The position numbers and the translations under genes are program-made. From Bradyrhizobium sp. AZCC 1610 (lineage in GTDB: Bacteria; Pseudomonadota; Alphaproteobacteria; Rhizobiales; Xanthobacteraceae), in NCBI RefSeq assembly GCF_036924515.1, contig NZ_JAZHRR010000001.1, forward strand, positions 1 through 64,000: 64,000 bases of DNA, in the 5' to 3' direction. This document shows positions 8,712 through 18,150 of this stretch, in pieces; positions within the stretch are counted from its first letter, which is position 1, and every line of letters begins with the position of its first letter. Under the pieces are notes generated by a model. That model ran no database searches and was not told the DNA's origin. It saw nothing but the letters and a program-made list of their open reading frames with translations.

Positions 8712-10307
8712 TTACTTGTCCATCCAGACGTCTTCGTAACGATAGCCGTTATAGGAGCTGTTCACCATGATGGTGATGCCCTTGACATAGGGATGCCAGC
8801 AAGAACCCGCGCGGCTGTGCAGGATGGTCGGCCGCGCCACGTCTTCCTGAAGTTTCTTGTCGATCTCCCAGACCAGCTTCTTGCGCTTGGCAACATCCTT
8901 TTCCATCGATTGCTGATCGAACAGCTTCTCGATCTCCTTGTTGCAATAGTTGGTATAATTTCGCTCCGATCCGCAGGAATAGTTTTCGTAGAACGACTGA
9001 TCGGGATCGTCGACGGCGTTGCCGGTAAGGTTCAGGCCGAGCGAATAATCCTTGCGGGCGACTTTCGGGAACCATTGCGCGGTATCAACGACGTCGAGTT
9101 CGCCGTCGATATAGATGCTCTTGATCTGATCGATCAGGATGACGGCGGGATCTCGGTAGATCGGGATGTTACGGGTCGCGATCTTGACGGCGAGGCGCTT
9201 GTCCGGGCCGTAACCCGCCTTCTGCATCAGCTTGCGCGCCTCTTCCCGGTTGGCGTTGATATCGGGGCCATAGCCCGGAATCGATTCCAGCATTTCGTTC
9301 GGCATCGCCCACAGCCCACCCGGCGCCGGCAGCATGACGCCGCCGATATCCGCCTGGCCTTCGAACAGGATCGAGATGAAGGCCTTGCGATCGAGCGCGA
9401 GCGAGAGCGCGCGGCGAATGTCGATATTGTCGAACGGCGGAGAGGACGAGTTGACGATGATGTTGGTCGAGACGTTGACCGGTTCGACCACGCAGACGGC
9501 GTTGGGCGCCTGCGACTTGACGTCCTTCAGCAACGGGATCGACACCTCCGTCGGGAAAGTCATGTCGAACTTGCCCGAGACAAATCCGAGAATGGCGGTC
9601 GAACGGTTGGTAATGATGGTGAATTCGATGCCGTCGAGGTGCGGCAGGCCCTTCTTGAAGTAATCGGGATTCTTGGTGAGCTTGATCGATTCGTTGGCCT
9701 TGAACTCGACGAACTTGAACGGCCCGGTGCCGACCGGCTTGGTACGCATCTCGGCCGGCGAGACGTGGCAGGGATAAACCGGCGTGTAGCCGGAGGAGAG
9801 CAGCGACAATAGCGCCGGTTGCGGCCGTTTCAGGCTGAACGATGCTTCAAAGTCGCCGTTCGTCGTCACGTCGCTGACCTGATCGTACCAGGACTTTCGC
9901 GGGTTCTGGCGGAATTTCTGTTGCGACTTGCCCATCAGCATGTCGAACGTGCATTTGACATCGGCCGACGTGAACGGCTTGCCGTCATGCCATTTGACGC
10001 CCTGCTTCAGTTTGAACGTGAGTTTCTTGCCGTCGTCGCTCCAGGCCCAGCTTTCCGCCAGATCCGGAACGATCGACTCCACGCTGTTTTGCGGGACGTC
10101 CTGCTTGAACATCACCAGGTTGTTGAAGACCGGCATGAAGGGAATGTTGATCGAAAAGGTCGCGCCTTCATGGATCGAGGCGCTGCCCGGACTGTCGCGG
10201 TGATAAACCCTGAGGGTCCCGCCCTGTTTCGGTTCGCCCGCCGATGCGACGTCAAAAGCCGGCAGCAATAACAATGCCGCGACGGCAAGCGCTTGCACGC
10301 TCCGCAT
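8712..10307 (-). CDS. Peptide-type ABC transporter substrate-binding protein
   Basis: 531 residues. The ATG at 10307 has a GGGAGGGG ribosome-binding site; an in-frame codon seven residues earlier lacks one. The signal peptide is MRSVQALAVAALLLLPAFDVASA. The mature part starts EPKQGGTLRVYHRDSP, the usual SBP_bac_5 (family 5) opening, and contains DGKKLTFKLKQGVKWHDGKPF. It captures substrate in the periplasm for the DppBCDF-like complex encoded downstream. Its size and sequence fit the dipeptide/oligopeptide class; the ligand is unknown. First gene of the operon, with an operator-like palindrome about 100 bases upstream. Confidence 0.92.
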   Translation of the reverse strand: MRSVQALAVAALLLLPAFDVASAGEPKQGGTLRVYHRDSPGSASIHEGATFSINIPFMPVFNNLVMFKQDVPQNSVESIVPDLAESWAWSDDGKKLTFKLKQGVKWHDGKPFTSADVKCTFDMLMGKSQQKFRQNPRKSWYDQVSDVTTNGDFEASFSLKRPQPALLSLLSSGYTPVYPCHVSPAEMRTKPVGTGPFKFVEFKANESIKLTKNPDYFKKGLPHLDGIEFTIITNRSTAILGFVSGKFDMTFPTEVSIPLLKDVKSQAPNAVCVVEPVNVSTNIIVNSSSPPFDNIDIRRALSLALDRKAFISILFEGQADIGGVMLPAPGGLWAMPNEMLESIPGYGPDINANREEARKLMQKAGYGPDKRLAVKIATRNIPIYRDPAVILIDQIKSIYIDGELDVVDTAQWFPKVARKDYSLGLNLTGNAVDDPDQSFYENYSCGSERNYTNYCNKEIEKLFDQQSMEKDVAKRKKLVWEIDKKLQEDVARPTILHSRAGSCWHPYVKGITIMVNSSYNGYRYEDVWMDK

Positions 10308-10404
10308 GGTGTCCCCTCCCACATTCACTCGGTCTCAAATGGCCGATTGCCTCAGACGATAGCATGACGGCGCGTCCCCGCAACCAGCCAAGCCGATGCA
10401 GAGA

Positions 10405-10425
10405 TTGGTAATTCGGACTAACCAA
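10405..10425. promoter_or_regulatory. Operator-like imperfect palindrome upstream of the peptide transporter
   Basis: TTGGTAATTC and GACTAACCAA flank one central G; eight of ten positions are symmetrical. It lies 98 bases upstream of the binding-protein start, in AT-richer sequence. TTGGT/ACCAA ends recall GntR- or LysR-type operators, but no regulator gene is adjacent. The assignment is inference. Confidence 0.4.
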
Positions 10426-10572
10426 AATCCGCGTGGCGGAACTTGCGGTGACTGCCCACAATTTGCAGTAAATCCGCAACTCCGTTGCGGCGCGGTCGTT
10501 GCGCTGCGGCTCACGCCAAAATGTCAGACATGACGATGACGCACTGCACCACCATGCCTCGGATCATGTGCG

Positions 10573-12124
10573 TCACACGATCCGCGAGGTCTTGTGGCCC
10601 CAGTAGCGGTCGCGCAACAGGCGCTTGTAGAGTTTTCCGGTTGGAAGCCGCGGCAGTTCCGCCTCGAAATCGATCGATCGCGGCACCTTCTGGCGCGACA
10701 GCGACAGGCTGCAGAATGCGATCAATTCCTCGGCCAGGTCCGGGCTCGGTGAGACCCCCGGCATCGGCTGCACCACCGCCTTCACTTCCTCGCCGAGATC
10801 CGGATTGGGCACGCCGAACACCGCCGCATCCGCGATCTTGGGATGGGTGATCAGCAGGTTCTCGCATTCCTGCGGATAGATGTTGACGCCGCCGGAGATG
10901 ATCATGAACGTGGCGCGATCGGTCAGATAGAGATAGCCGTCATCGTCGACATAGCCGACGTCGCCGACCGTGCTCATGCTGCCGTCGGGCGAGCGGGCCT
11001 CCCTGGGTCTTCGCAGGATCGTTGAAATATTCGAACGGCGTCGCGGTCTTGAACCACACCGTCCCCGGCGTGCCGATCGGGCAGGGCTGCATGTTCTCGT
11101 CGAGGATATGCAGATCGCCGAGCAGCACTCGGCCTACGGTGCCGCGGTGGGACAGCCATTGCTCGCTGTCGCAGGCGGTGAAGCCGAGCCCTTCGGTAGC
11201 GCCGTAATATTCATGGATGATCGGTCCCCACCATCTGATGATGTCGTCCTTCACCGCAGCAGGGCAGGGCGCGGCGGCGTGGATCGCGATTTCGAGGGAT
11301 GACAGGTCATGGCGCGCGCGCAATTCTTCCGGCAGTTTCAGCATGCGCGAGAACATCGTCGGCACAAGCTGGGTGTGGGTGACGCCCCACTTCGGAACCA
11401 GTTCCAGATATTTTTCCGGATCAAAACTTTCCATGATGATGACGGTGCCGCCGGCACGGATTGTCAGGTTGACGGCTGCCTGCGGCGCAGAATGATAGAG
11501 CGGGGCAGGCGAGAGGTAGATCATGCCTTCGCGGTACTGCCAGATCTTGTGCAGGAAATCGAAGATCGGCAGGTTTTGTACCGGCGGTTGCTCCGGCAGC
11601 GGCCGCAAAATGCCTTTCGGCCGGCCGGTGGTGCCGGAGGAATAAAGCATCGCGGTGCCGACGCTTTCGTCCGCAATCGGGGTCTTCGGCAGGCCGGCGG
11701 TTATCTGTTGCAGGCCGACGATGCGGTCGCCTTCGCCTTCGCCGTCGGCGATGATGCAAAGTTCGACCTTCGGACATTCCTTCAGCGCCTCGCGGGCGAC
11801 GTCGAGTTTCGCTCTTGAGGTGATGAGGATGCGCGACTGGCTGTTGGTGAGGATGTAAGCGAGTTCGCCCGCCGTCAGGTAGGAGTTCACGCAGGTATAA
11901 TACAATCCACTCCGTTCGCCCGCGGCACAGGCTTCGAAGTAGCGGTTGTTGTTCTCCATGAAGATCGAATAGTGATCGAGTCGCTCGAGGCCGCGGCTGC
12001 GAAACAGATGCGCCAGCCGGTTGGAGCGCGCGTCCAGTTCGCGATAGGTGACGGTCTCGCCGGTATCAGCCATGATGAAGGCGGGTTGCAGCGGACGAAG
12101 ATGAGCATGCTTGCCGGTGTACAT
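10573..12124 (-). pseudogene. AMP-dependent acyl-CoA synthetase, interrupted by a one-base frameshift
   Basis: Two frames together make one acyl-CoA synthetase of about 516 residues. The first (ATG at 12124, with AGGAGACGAGAGG upstream) carries the AMP-binding motif MLYSSGTTGRPKGI and the adenylate region HEYYGATEGLGF. The second carries GDVGYVDDDGYLYLTDR, IISGGVNIYPQECEN and the C-terminal PRLPTGKLYKRLLRD lysine motif. They join near 11001-11003, where a run of three C on the plus strand would need to be two to restore DPAKTQEARSPDGSMSTVGD. The one-base excess is seen directly; whether it is a true mutation or a sequencing error is not. It lies 16 bases downstream of an alcohol dehydrogenase gene. 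Confidence 0.8.
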
Positions 12125-12140
12125 CTTGCCTCTCGTCTCC

Positions 12141-13295
12141 TTATGCAGCCAGTTCGAGAATTTCACGCACCTGCGCCGGGCCGTCGATCTTGCGGGGGTT
12201 GCGCGGCACCCACGGCGTCGCCATCGCCTGGTGTGAAATGCGGTCGAAATGCTCAGGCCCGACTTTGACCTCGCGCAGGCTGCGCGGCATGCCGAGGCCT
12301 CGAATGAAGGCGTCGAGCACGTCGCCGGCGTCATCGTTCGGATGCCCCATCGCGGCTGCGACCAGCGCCTGCCGCTCGGCATTGGCTGATTTGTTCCAGC
12401 GCATCACCGACGGCAGCATCACGCATGAGGTGTAGCCGTGCGGCACGCCGAACTCCGCGCCGAGTACGTAGCCGACGCCATGGCTGGCGCCCATCGGTAC
12501 GCCGGAAGCCAGCGGCCCGGTCGAAAGCCAGGTCCCGATCTGGCAATCCATCCGCGCGTCGAGGTCGTTAGGGTCGGCCTTCACCCGCGGCAGCGCCTGC
12601 GACAGCATCGACAGACCCTTCAGCGCCTGGGCGTCGCCGTAAGGGTGCGCCTCGCGCGAGCAGATGCCCTCGACGCAGTGGTCGACGGCGCGGATGCCGG
12701 TCGAGAGCCACAGCCATTCCGGCGTGTGCAGGCTGAGCCAGGGATCGAGGATCACCGCGCGCGGCATCAACAGCGGATGGCGCAACGCTTCCTTGACCTT
12801 GGTGTTCTCGTTCGTGACGCCTGCCGTGGCAGAGAACTCGCCGCCGGCAATCGTCGTCGGCACGCTGATCTGGCGCACCGTCGGCGCGACGAGCTGCGGC
12901 GAAGCGCCGCGACCCGCCCTGATCCTGTCGATATCGTCGGGGCTGCGGATATCGTTGGCGAGGCAAAGCTGCACCGCCTTGGCGCCATCGGTGATCGAAC
13001 CGCCACCGACGGTAACAATGATGTCGGCATCGACGGTGCGGGCCTGGTCTGCCGCGGTAACGACGGCCGCGCGCGGCGTATGCGGCGGCATCGCATCGAA
13101 GGTGCCGGCGCAGCGCGGTCCCAGCACGCGGCGAATGTTCTCGATCACGTCAGTTTCGCGGTTGAGGGTGCCGCTGACCATCAGGAAGGCGCGTGTGGTG
13201 CCGAGCCGGTTCAACTGCTCGACGAGCGCCTCGGATGCCGGCCGCCCGAACACGACCTCATCCATCGCGCCGAATACGACACGCCCTTTGTGCAC
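12141..13295 (-). CDS. Iron-containing alcohol dehydrogenase / maleylacetate reductase-like protein
   Basis: 384 residues starting at a GTG with a GGGGAGG ribosome-binding site. The nucleotide-binding loop is VGGGSITDGAKA near residue 95. The metal-site region contains D- and H-rich stretches AVDHCVEGICS and ASHGVGYVLGAEFGVPHGYTSCVMLP. This is the Fe-ADH superfamily, whose members oxidise alcohols or reduce maleylacetate with NAD(P)H. It is followed after 16 bases by the acyl-CoA synthetase, so the pair may once have served oxidation of an alcohol or aromatic product to an acyl-CoA. Substrate is unknown. Confidence 0.85.
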   Translation of the reverse strand: MHKGRVVFGAMDEVVFGRPASEALVEQLNRLGTTRAFLMVSGTLNRETDVIENIRRVLGPRCAGTFDAMPPHTPRAAVVTAADQARTVDADIIVTVGGGSITDGAKAVQLCLANDIRSPDDIDRIRAGRGASPQLVAPTVRQISVPTTIAGGEFSATAGVTNENTKVKEALRHPLLMPRAVILDPWLSLHTPEWLWLSTGIRAVDHCVEGICSREAHPYGDAQALKGLSMLSQALPRVKADPNDLDARMDCQIGTWLSTGPLASGVPMGASHGVGYVLGAEFGVPHGYTSCVMLPSVMRWNKSANAERQALVAAAMGHPNDDAGDVLDAFIRGLGMPRSLREVKVGPEHFDRISHQAMATPWVPRNPRKIDGPAQVREILELAA

Positions 13296-13656
13296 GGCTG
13301 TCCTCCCCGGACATTTTTAGCCCTTGTTGCGGGCCTTGGCGGCAAGGTTAGCGGAGGAAATTCCCGGCGTCATGTCCGAAGATCGTGCTGCGGGAATGGC
13401 GATTTCGACGAGAAGTCCAGGGCGCCGGGGTGCGCCAAACGCACTCCGCGTGAAGGATCACGCCGGTCGCGCGATGTCACGTTTTCGTCATCGGTCTGCC
13501 AAGCACCGATGCGACGTGAGCGGTATCGATGCATAGCGATTGTGCTTGATCCCGGCCGGTTCTTGACGAAACTGGGGACCGATCACATCTGTGGCCTCCG
13601 CCACAAGGTTCCACGGCAGCCGCTTCCATCGTCAGGACGTTGAGAGTGCAGGGGAG
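13296..13656. other. Intergenic region between divergent genes; no gene recognised
   Basis: About 360 bases separate the alcohol dehydrogenase gene (minus) from the RND adaptor gene (plus). It must contain both promoters. Short open frames here have no recognisable features. No TetR- or MarR-type regulator gene, often found beside RND pumps, is present. Confidence 0.5.
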
Positions 13657-14874
13657 ATGGGATTGATCGCGACTGAGCAATTGGATCCGGCCGCGCCGGA
13701 GAACATCAGAATTCATTCACTTCCACTTCGCGGGCTCAGATGGTTGGCCCCCCTGACCGCGCTTGCGCTGTCGGCCTGCGGCGACACGCCGGCGCAGCAG
13801 GCGGCTCCCGCAGTGCCGCCCGTCACGGTCGCGCAGCCGGTGAAGCGCACCGTCACGGACTGGGACGAATTCACCGGGCGGTTCGAGGCAATTCAGGAAG
13901 TGCAGGTTCGCGCCCGCGTCGGCGGTTTCGTGAAGAGCGTCGAATTCCGCGATGGCGCCATCGTGCGCACGGGCGACCTGCTTTACGTGATTGACGCCCG
14001 TCCGTTCGAGGCGGTCGCCGAGCAGGCCGACGGCCAGCTATCCGACGCGCGCGCGAGAGCGGAGCTTGCCAGGCGCGAACTCGACCGCGCCCTGACCCTG
14101 AACCAGACGCAAGCCGTGTCCGATTCCATCGTCGACCAGCGTCGCCAGACCTTGCAGGCAGCGCGCGCCGCGGAAATGCAGGCCGAAGGCGCGCTCAAGG
14201 CCGCCAAGCTCAATATCGAGTTCACCCATGTGATGGCGCCGATCACCGGCCGGGTGAGCCGCCATCTGGTCACGCCCGGCAATCTCGTGCAGGGCAGCGA
14301 GGGCGGCGCGACGCTGCTCACCTCGATCGTCTCGCTCGATCCGATCTTCATCTATTTCGATGTCGACGAGGCGACCTACCAGCGCAACAGCCGGCTATGG
14401 TTCGAAGGAAAGCGCCCGAGCTCGCGCGACACGCCGAACCCGGTGCAGGTGACGCTGACCGGCGAGACCAAGCCCTCGCATGAGGGCAAGATGGATTTCC
14501 TCGACAATCGCCTCGACGTCTCGACCGGGACGCTGCGCAGCCGCGCCGTCATTCCGAACAAGGATCTCTCGATCCTGCCCGGCCAGTTCGGCCGGGTCCG
14601 GATCATCGGCAGTGCGCCCTATGAGGCGTTGCTGCTGCCTGATACGGCTGTCGCGACCGACCAGTCGCGCAAGATCGTGTTCGTCGTCAAGGATGACAAC
14701 ACGGTCGAGGCGAAGCCGGTAACGCTTGGGCCGCTCGATGAAGGCCTGCGCGTAATCCGTGAGGGCCTGAAGCCGGAAGACCGCGTCATTATCGACGGTC
14801 TGCAACGGGCACGGGTGGGGGCAAAGGTCACCCCGCAGCCGGGCGAGGTCAAACCGGCCGGTGCCAAGACATGA
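13657..14874 (+). CDS. RND efflux system periplasmic adaptor (membrane fusion protein, AcrA/MexE-like)
   Basis: About 405 residues. The chosen ATG follows GGGGAG directly; a slightly later start is possible. A lipobox LSAC after a hydrophobic stretch suggests an inner-membrane lipoprotein. The adaptor order is visible: lipoyl half VQVRARVGGFVKSVEFRDG, helical hairpin (residues about 120-190), second lipoyl half FTHVMAPITGRVSRHLVTPG, then beta-barrel and membrane-proximal domains. It bridges the pump to an outer-membrane channel, which is not encoded here. ATGA overlap with the pump gene shows coupling. Confidence 0.92.
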   Translation: MGLIATEQLDPAAPENIRIHSLPLRGLRWLAPLTALALSACGDTPAQQAAPAVPPVTVAQPVKRTVTDWDEFTGRFEAIQEVQVRARVGGFVKSVEFRDGAIVRTGDLLYVIDARPFEAVAEQADGQLSDARARAELARRELDRALTLNQTQAVSDSIVDQRRQTLQAARAAEMQAEGALKAAKLNIEFTHVMAPITGRVSRHLVTPGNLVQGSEGGATLLTSIVSLDPIFIYFDVDEATYQRNSRLWFEGKRPSSRDTPNPVQVTLTGETKPSHEGKMDFLDNRLDVSTGTLRSRAVIPNKDLSILPGQFGRVRIIGSAPYEALLLPDTAVATDQSRKIVFVVKDDNTVEAKPVTLGPLDEGLRVIREGLKPEDRVIIDGLQRARVGAKVTPQPGEVKPAGAKT

Positions 14875-17800
14875 ATCTCGGCCGTCTCTCTATCAACCAG
14901 CCCATCCTGGCGATGGTGCTGTCGATCGTGCTCCTGATCGTCGGCGCGATCGCCTACACCACGCTGCCGGTCTCGGAATATCCGCAAGTGGTGCCGCCGA
15001 CGGTCACGGTCACCACGCAATATCCCGGTGCCTCGGCGCAAACCGTCTCCGATACGGTTGCGGCTCCGATCGAGCAGGAGATCAACGGCGTCGAGGACAT
15101 GCTGTATCTCTACAGCCAGGCCACTTCGAACGGGCAGTTGACGATCACGGTGACGTTCAAGCTCGGCACCGATCTCGACAAGGCGCAGGTGCTGGTGCAG
15201 AACCGCGTCGCGATCGCGCAGCCGCGGCTGCCCGAAGAGGTGCAGCGCAACGGCGTCGTCACCCGCAAGAACAGCCCCGACATATTGATGGTCGTGTTCA
15301 TGCTGTCGCCGGACGACACGTTCGACCAGCTCTACATCTCCAATTACGCGCTGCTGCAGGTCCGCGACCAGTTGCTGCGGCTCGATGGCGTCGGCGACAT
15401 CCAGATTTTCGGCGCGCGCGACTATTCGATGCGGCTGTGGCTCGATCCCGACAAGATCTCCACGCTGGGCCTGACCGCAGGCGAGGTGGTGGCGGCGATC
15501 CGCTCGCAAAACGTGCAGATCGCGGGCGGGCAGATCGCGGAGCCGCCGATCGCCGACCGTGCCTTCTCGCCGAATCTCACCTTTACCGGCCGTCTGAAGG
15601 ACCCGAAGCAGTTCGAGGAGATCGTGGTCAAGGCCGGCGCCGACGGGCGCACGGTCAAGCTGCGCGACGTCGCGCGGATCGAGCTTGGCGCGCTGGCCTA
15701 TTCGACCAACAGCTTCCTGCTACGGAAGTCGGCGGTTGCGATGCTGGTGACCCAGCGGCCGGGGTCGAACGCGCTGGCCACCGCCAAGAGCATTTCCAAC
15801 ACCATGGAAACGCTGAAGGGAAGCTTTCCGCGCGGGCTTGACTACAACATCGGCTACAACCCGACCGAATTCATCGCGCAGTCGGTCAGCGAACTCATCA
15901 AGACGATCTACGAAGCCATGGCGCTGGTCGTGATCGTGGTGCTGGTGTTCCTGCAAGGCTGGCGCCCCGCCATCATTCCGATCATCGCGATCCCGGTGTC
16001 GCTGGTCGGCACCTTTGCGGTGATGGCGGCGCTCGGATTTTCGATCAACAATCTCACTCTGTTCGGCCTGGTGCTCGCGGTCGGCATCGTGGTCGACGAC
16101 GCGATCGTGGTGGTCGAGAACGTCGAGCGCCATCTCGAGCACGGCATGAGCCGGCGCGACGCCGCGCTCCGCACCATGGAAGAGGTCGGCAGCGCGCTAG
16201 TATCGATTGCGCTGGTGCTGTGCGCGGTGTTCGTCCCGACCGCCTTCCTCGGCGGCATCTCCGGGCAATTTTTCCAACAGTTCGCCGTCACCATCGCGGT
16301 CGCGACCGCGATTTCCTGTTTCTGCTCGTTGACGCTTTCGCCGGCGCTGGCCTCGCAGATCCTGCAGCCGCATGCGGACAAGCGGCCGCCGGCGCGCTGG
16401 AACTTCATCGCACGCGGCTGGGGCGCCTTTACCGGCGTCTTCAATCGCGGTTTCGACCGGCTGGCGCATGGCTATGCCAGCGCCGCCGATTTCGTGATCC
16501 GGCACTCCGTCGTGATGCTGGTGCTTTACGCGGCGCTGATCGGCAGCGCCGGGTGGCTGCTGATGACAACGCCGCAAGGTTTTATTCCGGCGCAGGACCG
16601 CGGTTACGTCATCGTCTCGGTGCAGTTGCCGGGTGCGGCGTCGCTGGCGCGCACCACCGAGGTCGTGCGTGAGATCGAGCGAATTGCGCTGGATACCCCG
16701 GGCATCATTCGTGTGGCGGCATTTGCGGGCTTTTCGGGTGCGACGCGGACGCAGGCGAGCAATGCCGCCGCGCTGTTCCCCGTCTTCGAGGACCCGGAAG
16801 AGCGCCATAAGAAAGGGTTGTCCGCAGGCGCGATCGCGAACAATCTGCGCGGCCGGCTGGCGAGCATCCAGGGCGCGTTCATCATTGTCATCCCGCCGCC
16901 CGCGATACCCGGCATCGGCACCGGCGGCGGCTTTACCATGCGGGTCCAGGACCGTCAGGGCCGCGGCTCCGAGATGCTTGCCGCGGCAACGGGTGAACTG
17001 GTCGGTGCGGCGAGCAAGGCGCCTGGCCTGACCCAGGTATTCTCGCCGTTCACGGCCAACACGCCGCAGTTGTTCGTCGATATCGATCGCGTCAAGGCGC
17101 AGAAGCTCGGCGTGCCGATTGCGAACATCAACGATACGATCCAGACCTATTTCGGCTCGTCCTATGTCAACGACTTCAACCTGTTCGGCCGCACCTACCG
17201 CGTCACGGCGCAGGCCGATCTGCCGTTCCGGAAAGAGACCTCCGATCTGGCGCGGCTGCGGACCCGCAACGCCGCCGGCGACATGGTGATGCTCGGCAGC
17301 GTCGTAAACTTCAGCGACATCTCCGGCCCCGACCGTGTCGCGCGCTACAATCTCTTCCCCGCGTCCGAGCTGCAGGGCGAAACGCTGCCGGGCACCAGTT
17401 CCGCCACCGGCATTGCTACTATCAAGCGGCTGGCAGAGGAGACGCTGCCGAGCGGCTTCTCGTATGAATGGACGGACCTTTCCTATCAGCAGGTCACCGG
17501 CGGCAACACCGGCCTCTACGTGTTCCCGATCTGCGTGCTGTTCGTGTATCTGGTGCTGGCGGCCCAATATGGTAGCTGGAGCCTGCCGTTCGCGGTCATC
17601 CTGATCGTGCCGATGTGCCTGCTCGCCGCCACCATCGGCGTGCGGATTATGGGCCAGGACGTCAACATCCTGACCCAGATCGGTTTTGTGGTGCTGGTGG
17701 GGCTTGCGGCAAAGAACGCCATTCTGATCGTCGAGTTCGCGCGCGATATCGAACTCGAAGGAAAGTCGCGGCTGGATGCCGTGATCGAAGCCTGCCGGCT

Positions 17801-18023
17801 GCGGCTGCGGCCGATCCTGATGACGTCGTTCGCGTTCATCCTCGGCGTGCTGCCGCTGGTGATTTCCTCGGGCTCGGGGTCGGAGATGCGGCAAGCGGTG
17901 GGGGTAGCGGTGTTCTTCGGCATGCTCGGCGTCACGCTGTTCGGCCTGATCTTCACGCCGATCTTCTATGTCATCGTGCGGAATCTGGCGGACGGGAAGG
18001 GCAAGAAGCCGGCCGCGACGTAG
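14871..18023 (+). CDS. RND multidrug efflux transporter (AcrB/MexF-like, HAE1 family)
   Basis: 1050 residues, standard size. It opens SINQPILAMVLSIVLLIVG (TM1) and has two large periplasmic loops. The TM4 proton-relay motif is AVGIVVDDAIVVVENVERH, with the paired aspartates. Conserved elements include QYPGASAQTVSDTVAAPIEQ, FVPTAFLGGISGQFFQQFA and, in the second half, LVGLAAKNAILIVEFARD. It exports drugs or hydrophobic compounds using the proton gradient, with the lipoprotein adaptor encoded just upstream. No TolC-like gene follows, so an outer-membrane partner from elsewhere is implied. Confidence 0.94.
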   Translation: MNLGRLSINQPILAMVLSIVLLIVGAIAYTTLPVSEYPQVVPPTVTVTTQYPGASAQTVSDTVAAPIEQEINGVEDMLYLYSQATSNGQLTITVTFKLGTDLDKAQVLVQNRVAIAQPRLPEEVQRNGVVTRKNSPDILMVVFMLSPDDTFDQLYISNYALLQVRDQLLRLDGVGDIQIFGARDYSMRLWLDPDKISTLGLTAGEVVAAIRSQNVQIAGGQIAEPPIADRAFSPNLTFTGRLKDPKQFEEIVVKAGADGRTVKLRDVARIELGALAYSTNSFLLRKSAVAMLVTQRPGSNALATAKSISNTMETLKGSFPRGLDYNIGYNPTEFIAQSVSELIKTIYEAMALVVIVVLVFLQGWRPAIIPIIAIPVSLVGTFAVMAALGFSINNLTLFGLVLAVGIVVDDAIVVVENVERHLEHGMSRRDAALRTMEEVGSALVSIALVLCAVFVPTAFLGGISGQFFQQFAVTIAVATAISCFCSLTLSPALASQILQPHADKRPPARWNFIARGWGAFTGVFNRGFDRLAHGYASAADFVIRHSVVMLVLYAALIGSAGWLLMTTPQGFIPAQDRGYVIVSVQLPGAASLARTTEVVREIERIALDTPGIIRVAAFAGFSGATRTQASNAAALFPVFEDPEERHKKGLSAGAIANNLRGRLASIQGAFIIVIPPPAIPGIGTGGGFTMRVQDRQGRGSEMLAAATGELVGAASKAPGLTQVFSPFTANTPQLFVDIDRVKAQKLGVPIANINDTIQTYFGSSYVNDFNLFGRTYRVTAQADLPFRKETSDLARLRTRNAAGDMVMLGSVVNFSDISGPDRVARYNLFPASELQGETLPGTSSATGIATIKRLAEETLPSGFSYEWTDLSYQQVTGGNTGLYVFPICVLFVYLVLAAQYGSWSLPFAVILIVPMCLLAATIGVRIMGQDVNILTQIGFVVLVGLAAKNAILIVEFARDIELEGKSRLDAVIEACRLRLRPILMTSFAFILGVLPLVISSGSGSEMRQAVGVAVFFGMLGVTLFGLIFTPIFYVIVRNLADGKGKKPAAT

Positions 18024-18150
18024 CCGCAACGCCATCGTGCACCGCATCGCAAGTCCCGATACTTTTGGCTCATCTGAACCGGGTGGGCAGTCGCGGGGTT
18101 ATTAAGTACTGTTGGCAAAACTCTCTGATAGAAACTTCCAGGAGAAAAAG

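Noticed and set aside
16197..18047. A 616-codon minus-strand frame
   Set aside because: Opposite the RND pump gene; charged, repetitive translation without a domain.
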